NCBI RefSeq assembly: GCF_040327995.1 | Contig: NZ_JBEPIJ010000004.1 | Span: 124,001-188,000 of the forward strand | Reading direction: 5' to 3' | DNA from: Solimonas thermocellulolyticum | GTDB lineage: Bacteria > Pseudomonadota > Gammaproteobacteria > Nevskiales > Nevskiaceae | DNA: 64,000 bases | Part shown: positions 16,444 to 23,345 of the stretch, one piece after another | How the letters are laid out: each line of letters begins with the position of its first letter | Position numbering within the stretch: position 1 is the first letter of the stretch | The notes under the pieces: model-generated | What the model was told of the DNA's origin: nothing | Databases searched by the model: none | Seen by the model: the letters and a program-made list of their open reading frames with translations, nothing else | Position numbers and translations under genes: made by a program

Positions 16444-17067
16444 TTGGCCAGGCTGCGCCTGATCATCTGCGAATGCTGCGATGCGGTCTACGCACGCCGG
16501 GACCTCGCGCCCGGGCAGACCGCGCATTGCCGTCGCTGCGGCGCCGAGTTGTACCGCAACCGCCGCGTGGATCTGGACGCGATGCTGGCGATCGCCCTCG
16601 GCGGCCTGATCGTGCTCGTCATCGCCAATGCCTATCCGGTGCTGATCATGGAGCTGGGCGGCACGCGGGCCGATGTGACGCTCTGGGACGCAATCCTCGC
16701 CACCTTCGATGCGGGCGTCGGGCCGGTCGCGGTGCTGGCGGCGCTGAGCCTGTTCGTGCTGCCGCTGACGCAGATCCTGCTGTTCCTCTACGTGCTGCTG
16801 CCGCTGCGCGTCGGTGCCGTGCCGGCCGGTTTCGTGCCGGTGATGCACGCGATCCGTCACCTGCGGCCGTGGAGCATGGTCGAGGTGTTTCTGGTCGGGG
16901 TGCTGGTGTCCGCGGTCAAGCTCGCCGCAGAGTCGCAGCTCACGCCCGGCGTCGGCTTATGGGGCTTCGCCGCGCTGACCATCCTGCTGACGCTGCTGAC
17001 GCTGTTCGATCTTCAGGCACTATGGGACCTGGCGGCCGAGCGCGCGGCGCAGGAGGCCGCCGCATGA
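16444..17067 (+). CDS. pqiA: PqiA-like membrane protein, first half
   Basis: 207 residues. It begins with a zinc ribbon (CECCDAVYARRDLAPGQTAHCRRCGAEL, two Cys pairs) followed by four membrane helices, which is one of the two repeats of E. coli PqiA (417 residues). PqiA works with PqiB and PqiC in lipid transport between inner and outer membrane. The start is probably the TTG at 16444: it lies just before the first Cys pair and no ATG or GTG is available nearby. The stop overlaps the second half's ATG (ATGA). Confidence 0.85.
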   Translation: MARLRLIICECCDAVYARRDLAPGQTAHCRRCGAELYRNRRVDLDAMLAIALGGLIVLVIANAYPVLIMELGGTRADVTLWDAILATFDAGVGPVAVLAALSLFVLPLTQILLFLYVLLPLRVGAVPAGFVPVMHAIRHLRPWSMVEVFLVGVLVSAVKLAAESQLTPGVGLWGFAALTILLTLLTLFDLQALWDLAAERAAQEAAA

Positions 17068-17705
17068 GCGTGGTCGTCACGGCGCGCGAGCTGGGCCTGC
17101 TGCGCTGTCACGCCTGCGGCGCGATCTACCGGCTGCCGTCGCAGGACGACTGCTGCCACTGCCGGCGCTGCGGCGTGCGCCTGCATCTGCGCAAGTACAA
17201 CGCGCTGACGCGCGCCTGGGCGCTGCTGATCGCGGCGGCGATGCTGTACCTGCCGGCGAACCTGATTCCGATCATGAAGACTTCGACGCTGCTGGAGCAG
17301 CGCTCGGACACCATCCTCTCCGGCGTCGTCGCGCTGTGGCAGCAGGGGTCGCCGGAGATCGCGGTGATCGTGTTCGTCGCCAGCATCGTCGTGCCGCTGG
17401 CAAAGATCGCGGTGCTGGCGCTGCTGCTGGTCACCGCGCAGCGGCGCTCCGCGTGGCGCCAGGCCGAGCGTGCGCGGCTGTACCGCTTCATTGAGTTCAT
17501 CGGCTACTGGTCGATGCTCGACGTCTTCGTCGTCGCGCTGCTGGTGGGCCTCGTCCACTTTCGCGGCTTGGCCGAGGTGCAGCCCGGTGGCGGCGCGGTG
17601 GCATTCGCGGCGGTGGTCGTGCTGACGATGCTGGCGTCCAAGAGTTTCGATCCGCGCCTGATCTGGGACAGCGAACCGTCGCGCCAGGGTCGTCAACCAT
17701 CATGA
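17064..17705 (+). CDS. pqiA: PqiA-like membrane protein, second half
   Basis: 213 residues, the second PqiA repeat as its own gene. It has a zinc ribbon (RCHACGAIYRLPSQDDCCHCRRCGVRL) and four membrane helices, with the family's PANLIPIMKTSTL motif after the first helix and FIEFIGYWSMLDVFVVALLVGLVHF before the third. Together with the preceding gene it supplies both halves of PqiA. It is followed 13 bp later by pqiB. Confidence 0.87.
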   Translation: MSVVVTARELGLLRCHACGAIYRLPSQDDCCHCRRCGVRLHLRKYNALTRAWALLIAAAMLYLPANLIPIMKTSTLLEQRSDTILSGVVALWQQGSPEIAVIVFVASIVVPLAKIAVLALLLVTAQRRSAWRQAERARLYRFIEFIGYWSMLDVFVVALLVGLVHFRGLAEVQPGGGAVAFAAVVVLTMLASKSFDPRLIWDSEPSRQGRQPS

Positions 17706-17718
17706 GCAAGGAACGCAC

Positions 17719-19380
17719 GTGAGCGCATCTGACTCGCCGACGGATTTCGACAGCACCCATCTACCGACGCCCGAGATCCGCCGTCACCGGCGCGGGATTC
17801 CGTCGCTGGTGTGGCTGGTGCCGATCGTCGCGGCGCTGATCGGCATCGCGCTGGTGATCCGCGCCGTGCTGTCGGCCGGGATCATGCTGGAGATCACGTT
17901 CAAGTCCGCCGAGGGGCTGAAAGCGGGGCAGACCGAGCTGCGCTACAAGGACGTGGTCGTCGGCATGGTGCGTTCGATCGCGCTGTCGGAGGACCTGCAG
18001 TCGGTGATCGTCTCGGTGGAGCTGGATCGTCACGCGAGCCGACTCGCGGTCGAGGATTCGCGCTTCTGGGTCGTGCGCCCGCGCATCGACACCGGCGGCA
18101 TCTCCGGACTCGGCACGCTGGTGTCGGGTGTGTACATCGCGGTCGATGTCGGCAAGTCGGCGCAGCCACGCACCGAGTTCACTGGCCTGGAAACCGCGCC
18201 GGCGGTGACCAATGACAGCGTCGGCACCTCGTTCGTGCTGCGCAGCGCCAGCCTGGGCTCGCTCGGCGTCGGTTCGCCGGTGTACTTCCGGCGTATCCAG
18301 GTCGGCCGTGTCGGCGCCTACCAGCTCAACGAGGACGGGCGCGGCGTAACCCTGCAGGTCTTCGTCGATGCGCCCTATGACCGCTTCGTCACCGCCGACA
18401 CGCGCTTCTGGAACGCCAGCGGCGTCGACTTATCGCTCGGCGCCAGCGGCCTGCGCGTCAACACCGAATCACTGGCCGCGGTGCTCGCCGGCGGCGTGGC
18501 CTTCGAGTCGCCGCGCGACGGTGATCCGGCACCGGGTGGCACCGAATACTGGCTGCACGACGATCGCACCAGCGCGCTCGCGCCGCCGTCGGGCCGGCCG
18601 GTGCGGGTGCGCATGCGCTTTGCCGAATCGATCCGCGGTCTGGCCATCGGCGCGCCGGTGGACTTTCACGGCGTCGAGTTCGGCACCGTCGAATCGCTGG
18701 AGCTCGAATACGATGCCGACGGGCGCACGCTGGTGGGGAACGTGGTCGCCCGCCTGTTCCCCAAGCGCCTCGGCCGCGGCTATGACAGCCTGCGTGCCGC
18801 CGCCGGTGGCGGCGAGCGCAGCGACGCCGACGTGCTCGCGGCACTGGTCGGCGACGGCCTGCAGGCGCAGTTGCGCAGCGGCAACCTGCTCACCGGCCAG
18901 CTCTACGTCGAGCTCGATTTCGCGCGCCGGCCGCCCGGCAAGGTCCCGGCCCCGATCGTCACGGCCGACGGCATGATCGAGATTCCCACCGCGCGCGGTA
19001 GTCTGGCGCAGTTGCAGGATCAGATCGCGAGCATCGTCGAGCAACTCGGCAAGGTGCCCTTCGAGGATCTGGGCAACAACCTGCGCGACGCCATCGCCAG
19101 CGCCGATGCGCTGCTCACGCGGCTCGAAGGCGAGCTCGCGCCGGAGGCGACCCGGCTTCTGACCGAGGCGCAGCGCGCGATCGCGCACGCCAACCGCGCG
19201 CTGCTCGCCGACGATTCTGGCCTTCAGCAGGATCTGCGACAGTCCTTGCAGGAAGTGGAACGGGCAGGGCGCTCGCTGCGCGGGCTGGCGGACTATCTGC
19301 AGCGGCATCCCGATGCCTTGATCCGCGGTCGGCGTTCGTCCGATGAGGAACCGCGGTCCGCCACCGAGGAGCAACCATGA
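17719..19380 (+). CDS. pqiB: PqiB-like MCE-domain lipid transport protein
   Basis: 553 residues, GTG start with AAGGAA 5-10 nt upstream. One N-terminal membrane helix (SLVWLVPIVAALIGIALVI) is followed by three MCE domains, roughly 45-145, 160-270 and 295-420, each with the ITFKSAEGLKAGQTELRYKDVVVG-type opening. The C-terminal region is a long helix with coiled-coil character (about 430-535). In E. coli PqiB stacks MCE rings into a tube that spans the periplasm for lipid traffic. Its stop overlaps the pqiC start (ATGA). Confidence 0.92.
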   Translation: MSASDSPTDFDSTHLPTPEIRRHRRGIPSLVWLVPIVAALIGIALVIRAVLSAGIMLEITFKSAEGLKAGQTELRYKDVVVGMVRSIALSEDLQSVIVSVELDRHASRLAVEDSRFWVVRPRIDTGGISGLGTLVSGVYIAVDVGKSAQPRTEFTGLETAPAVTNDSVGTSFVLRSASLGSLGVGSPVYFRRIQVGRVGAYQLNEDGRGVTLQVFVDAPYDRFVTADTRFWNASGVDLSLGASGLRVNTESLAAVLAGGVAFESPRDGDPAPGGTEYWLHDDRTSALAPPSGRPVRVRMRFAESIRGLAIGAPVDFHGVEFGTVESLELEYDADGRTLVGNVVARLFPKRLGRGYDSLRAAAGGGERSDADVLAALVGDGLQAQLRSGNLLTGQLYVELDFARRPPGKVPAPIVTADGMIEIPTARGSLAQLQDQIASIVEQLGKVPFEDLGNNLRDAIASADALLTRLEGELAPEATRLLTEAQRAIAHANRALLADDSGLQQDLRQSLQEVERAGRSLRGLADYLQRHPDALIRGRRSSDEEPRSATEEQP

Positions 19381-19997
19381 TCGCACCGACTCGCGACACG
19401 CTTGTTGCGCGGCGCGCGGCGGCCGCGCTGCTCGCCGCGCTGATGCTCGCCGCCTGCGCCAGTCCGGCGCCGACCCGCTTCTACACCCTGCTGGCGCCGG
19501 CCGGACCGACCGCCGCTGCACCGAATCCGGCCTACGCCATCGAGGTGCTGCCGGCCGAGGTGCCGGGGCAGGTCGACGTGCCCCAGCTCGTCGTGCGCAG
19601 CGGCGCCGGCGAGCTGACGCTGGTCGAGACGCGGCTGTGGGCCGCACCGCTGCGGGATGAGCTGCGCACGGCGCTGTCCGAGCTTTTGCGCGCGCGGCTC
19701 GGCGTGCGCGACGTCTACCGGCTCGCGCGTGCGGACGAATTGCCAGTGTGGCGGATCAAGCTCGTCGTCGGCCGCTTCGACACCGAGCTGGGCGTCGCTG
19801 CGCGCATCCAAGCCGGCTGGAGCATCCGCGGCGACAAAGCCACGCTGTCCTGCGCCTCGCTCGCGAGCGAGGCGATCGGTGCCGGCTTCGAAGCCGCGGT
19901 GCAAGGCCACCAGCGCGCGCTCGCGCACATCGCCGACGAGATCGCCGCGGCCGTGCGTGCGCTGCAGACCGGCCCGCTGCCGAGCTGTTCGCCGTGA
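19377..19997 (+). CDS. pqiC: PqiC-like lipoprotein (ABC-type transport auxiliary, DUF330)
   Basis: 206 residues. A lipoprotein signal ends in LMLAACAS. The mature part begins SPAPTRFYTLLAP, the usual start of the PqiC/YmbA family, and contains LVETRLWAAPLRDELRTALSELL. It is expected to be anchored in the outer membrane and to dock the PqiB tube. The stop overlaps the start of gor (GTGA), so all of pqiA-gor is one coupled run. Confidence 0.9.
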   Translation: MIAPTRDTLVARRAAAALLAALMLAACASPAPTRFYTLLAPAGPTAAAPNPAYAIEVLPAEVPGQVDVPQLVVRSGAGELTLVETRLWAAPLRDELRTALSELLRARLGVRDVYRLARADELPVWRIKLVVGRFDTELGVAARIQAGWSIRGDKATLSCASLASEAIGAGFEAAVQGHQRALAHIADEIAAAVRALQTGPLPSCSP

Positions 19998-21376
19998 GCG
20001 ATCGTGCCGACGCTTTCGACGTCGATCTGTTCGTCATCGGCGGCGGTTCCGGCGGCGTGCGCGCCGCACGCATCGCCGCCGGCCATGGCGCGCGCGTGGC
20101 GATCGCCGAGGCCGACCGCTTCGGCGGCACCTGCGTGATCCGCGGCTGCGTGCCGAAGAAGCTGCTGGTCTACGCCTCGCGCTTCGCCGACGAGTTCCGC
20201 GACGCCGCCGGTTACGGCTGGAGCATCGACAGCGCACGTTTCGACTGGCCGACGCTGATCGCCAACAAGGATCGCGAGATCGCGCGGCTGGAACGGCTGT
20301 ACGCCGAGGGCCTGGAAAAGGCCGGCGTGCGGCTCTACCGGCAGCGCGCGGCGCTGGCCGGGCCGCAGGCGGTGCGCCTCGCCGATGGCAGCGTGATCCG
20401 CGCGGCGCACATCCTCGTCGCCACCGGCGGCGTGCCGCGGCGCGATCCCAACTGGGCGGCGCATCCGCGGGTACTGGTGTCGGACGACATGTTCCGCTTG
20501 CCCAAACTGCCGGCGCGCCTGATCGTGGTCGGCGGCGGCTACATCGCCGTCGAGTTCGCCTGCCTGATGCACGGGCTGGGTGTGCGCACGACGCTGATCC
20601 ATCGCGGCGCCGAACTGCTGCGCGGTTTCGATCGGGAGCTGGCGACGGCTTTGCGTCAGGCGATGCAGGCGCGCGGCATCGAGGTGCTGCTCGGCGCGCG
20701 GCCGACGCACATCGACGGCCGCGCCGATCGGGTGTCGCTGCGGCTCGACGACGGCCGCGTACTGGACGCCGACTATGCGCTGATGGCGATCGGCCGCGAC
20801 CCGGCGACCCACGGTCTGGGCCTCGAAGACGTCGGTGTCGTACTCGAGGCCAACGGGGCGATCGCGGTCGATGCCGCCTCGCGCAGCTCGGTGCCGAGCA
20901 TCTACGCCGTCGGCGATGTCACCGATCGAGTCAACCTGACTCCGGTGGCGATCCGTGAAGGGCAGGCCTTTGCCGACAGCGTCTTCGGCAAGCGCGAGGC
21001 GCGCGTCGATCACGCGCTGATTCCGACCGCGGTGTTCAGCACGCCGGAGCTCGGCTGCGTTGGCTTGACCGAAGCCCAGGCCCTGGATGAGTACGCGGCG
21101 ATCGAGATCTATCGTGCGAGCTTTCGGCCGCTCAAGGCGACGCTCGGCGGCAGCGCCGAGCGCACGCTGCTCAAGCTGATCGTCGACGCCGACAGCCAGC
21201 GCGTGCTCGGTGCGCACATGCTCGGCCCGGACGCCGCCGAGATGGCGCAGTTGCTGGGCATCGCGCTGCGCATGAACGCGCGCAAGGCCGATTTCGACGC
21301 GACCATGGCCTTGCACCCGACGCTGGCCGAGGAGTGGGTCACGCTGCGCGCGGCGCAGCGCATCACTCGCGGCTGA
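19994..21376 (+). CDS. gor: Glutathione-disulfide reductase
   Basis: 460 residues, NADPH-dependent FAD flavoenzyme that reduces glutathione disulfide. FAD site GGGSGG near residue 16; redox pair Cys47/Cys52 in GGTCVIRGCVPKK, the form typical of glutathione reductases; second dinucleotide site VVGGGYIAVEFA; C-terminal catalytic His441/Glu446 (HPTLAEEW). The GTG start overlaps the pqiC stop; the frame is open further upstream but only within pqiC. Its position at the end of the pqi run links thiol homeostasis and envelope repair, at least transcriptionally. Confidence 0.93.
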   Translation: MSDRADAFDVDLFVIGGGSGGVRAARIAAGHGARVAIAEADRFGGTCVIRGCVPKKLLVYASRFADEFRDAAGYGWSIDSARFDWPTLIANKDREIARLERLYAEGLEKAGVRLYRQRAALAGPQAVRLADGSVIRAAHILVATGGVPRRDPNWAAHPRVLVSDDMFRLPKLPARLIVVGGGYIAVEFACLMHGLGVRTTLIHRGAELLRGFDRELATALRQAMQARGIEVLLGARPTHIDGRADRVSLRLDDGRVLDADYALMAIGRDPATHGLGLEDVGVVLEANGAIAVDAASRSSVPSIYAVGDVTDRVNLTPVAIREGQAFADSVFGKREARVDHALIPTAVFSTPELGCVGLTEAQALDEYAAIEIYRASFRPLKATLGGSAERTLLKLIVDADSQRVLGAHMLGPDAAEMAQLLGIALRMNARKADFDATMALHPTLAEEWVTLRAAQRITRG

Positions 21377-22366
21377 TCAGACGCAAAGCCGCGCGCGCAG
21401 CGCCGCCGGTGTCAGGTACGGCGGCGGCGACTGTCCCTCGAACTTCTGGATCAGGCTGACGATCTTGGCGTTGACCGGCGTCGCCACTTTGTGTTCGAGA
21501 CCCAGGCAGACGATCTCGCCGTTGAGCTGGCCGATCTCGGTCGGGCGACCGGCCTGGACGTCGGCGACCATCGACGGGTACGAGCCCTCCTGCAGGCCGT
21601 TGCGTAGCCTAGCGAACCACCACGGCAGCGGTGTGCGTCCACCGAGCAGACGGCGATACACGCCGTAGGGGATCGGCATCGGCAGTGTGTAGGCGATGCC
21701 GGCGGCGTCGAGCAGGCGAACCGCCTCGTCGAGCACGGCGACGTAGATCGCACGCAGGTCGCGGTCGGTCAGCAGGTCTTTGAAGGTGGTGTGCGTCAGC
21801 GCGCAGATCGCGTTGGCCAGATTGATCAGCAGCTTGCCCCAGGCCGCCGATTCGCCGGCGACCTGCTTGACCTGCATGCCGCTGCCGAAGGCGCGCAGCA
21901 GGCGTGCGTCATCGCTGCCGATGACGATCTGCGGCTTGGTGGTGATGCGCGCGTGCAGGGGTTCGAGCAACTGGCCGTTGAACATCACCGTCAGCGGAAC
22001 CGTGCGCGCTTGCGCAAAGCGCTCGCGGATACGCCGCAGCGCCCCGACGCCGTTGAGCGTCGACACGATGCTGCAATGCGCCGGCACCTCGCCGAGCTGG
22101 TCGAGCACGCCGTCGAGCTGCGGAAACTTCACGCACAACAGCAGGTAGTCGATGTCGTCGAGTGCGAGCGAGCGCGTGAGTTGCGGCTTGGGCGCGATGA
22201 TCGGCGGATGCCCGGCGCCGGCGTGTTCGACGCGCAGGTTCTGCACCGTCTGCATCACCTCGACGTCCTTCTCGCGCACGTACAGCTTCACCGGTTCGCG
22301 CCGCGCGGCGGTGAGGTGGGCGCAAAGAATGGTTCCGACCGCTCCGGCTCCGACCACGAGCATCAT
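21377..22366 (-). CDS. Ketopantoate reductase family (ApbA/PanE) protein
   Basis: 329 residues. Rossmann N-terminus VVGAGAVGTILCAHLTAA, then LLLCVKFPQLDGVLDQL and STLNGVGALRRI, and a C-terminal helical domain with WGKLLINLANAICALTHTT and the Asn/Ser/Glu region typical of 2-dehydropantoate 2-reductases (QEGSYPSMVADVQAGRPTEIGQLNGEIV). Several family members act on other 2-keto acids, so PanE activity is not certain. Convergent with gor; the two stops are adjacent. Confidence 0.85.
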   Translation of the reverse strand: MMLVVGAGAVGTILCAHLTAARREPVKLYVREKDVEVMQTVQNLRVEHAGAGHPPIIAPKPQLTRSLALDDIDYLLLCVKFPQLDGVLDQLGEVPAHCSIVSTLNGVGALRRIRERFAQARTVPLTVMFNGQLLEPLHARITTKPQIVIGSDDARLLRAFGSGMQVKQVAGESAAWGKLLINLANAICALTHTTFKDLLTDRDLRAIYVAVLDEAVRLLDAAGIAYTLPMPIPYGVYRRLLGGRTPLPWWFARLRNGLQEGSYPSMVADVQAGRPTEIGQLNGEIVCLGLEHKVATPVNAKIVSLIQKFEGQSPPPYLTPAALRARLCV

Positions 22367-22544
22367 GTTCCGGGATTCCTGGCTGGCATGGGCTGGCTGA
22401 TGGCAACGTCGCGCATCGCCTGGCGCAAGTCAATCCGGGGGGCCAAGATCGCATCTGCGCGAGCAGCGGGCTTGCCACCGCTGCCCGCGAACCGCAGAGG
22501 ATGCGAGAATCAAGCTTCAAAGAAACGCTCATCAGGGGTGGGTC

Positions 22545-23336
22545 ATGGATCTGGCCATGCGGCGTCTGGTCCTCATCGGCTGCGGGCTCGCGGCGCTGCT
22601 GGCGTGCGCGCCGGCACTGGCTCGGGACGGACTGGATGCGGTGCTCTCGTGCATGCGCGCCAACATCCCACGCTCGGTGCTGGTCAAGGAGGTGGAGCTC
22701 ACAGCTACTGACCGGGTCGGTGGCACGCGGGTCTTGCGCGGCCGCCTGTATGGCCAGCGCGAGGAAGGGCTACTGCGTACCACGTTGAAGATCGCCGCGC
22801 CGGCGGATCTGGCCGGCGCCGCCTATCTGCTGCGCGAGAAGGATGGCGGTGACGAGATGTACATGTACCTGCCGGCGCTGCAGCGCGTGCGTCGCATCAG
22901 CGGCGCCAGCACCCAAGGCGCGCTGTGGGGCACGGACCTTTCCTACGGCGACATCAAACAGATCAACAATGCCTTCTCGGGTGGCGGCGGCAGCGTCGAC
23001 GGGCAGGGCGAGCTCGGCGGGCGCGCCGTGCACCTGCTTTCGCTCGAGCCCGACCCGGCCGAGGCTTCGCGCTACACCAAGATGAAAGTCTGGGTCGACC
23101 AAAAGACCTGCGTGAGCCTGCGCGTCGACTTCCACGAAGGCGAGAACGTGCGCAAGCGCTGGACCGTGGACCCGGCGTCCCTGAAACAGGCCGGTACGCA
23201 CTGGTACGCCGGTGATTCGACGATGCACGATTTGATCGAACAGACGCACACGCGCCTGCGCGTGATCGGCGTCGACAGCGACGTCGAGCTGGCCAGCCGC
23301 CTGTTCAATCCACAGACGTTCTACCTGGGCAGCTGA
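22545..23336 (+). CDS. LolA-like outer membrane lipoprotein-sorting protein (periplasmic)
   Basis: 263 residues with a signal peptide (GLAALLACAPALA). The mature part has the half-barrel strands of the LolA-like family (PF17131 type): GLLRTTLKIAAPADLAGAAYLLREK, MYMYLPALQRVRRI, GASTQGALWGTDLSYGDI, KMKVWVDQKTCVSLRVDF. Such proteins bind lipid chains in a hydrophobic cavity and are often next to MMPL/RND exporters, as here: the transporter gene starts 9 bp downstream. A carrier that receives or delivers lipids for that transporter is the likely role. Confidence 0.87.
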   Translation: MDLAMRRLVLIGCGLAALLACAPALARDGLDAVLSCMRANIPRSVLVKEVELTATDRVGGTRVLRGRLYGQREEGLLRTTLKIAAPADLAGAAYLLREKDGGDEMYMYLPALQRVRRISGASTQGALWGTDLSYGDIKQINNAFSGGGGSVDGQGELGGRAVHLLSLEPDPAEASRYTKMKVWVDQKTCVSLRVDFHEGENVRKRWTVDPASLKQAGTHWYAGDSTMHDLIEQTHTRLRVIGVDSDVELASRLFNPQTFYLGS

Positions 23337-23345
23337 GCGCGCTCG

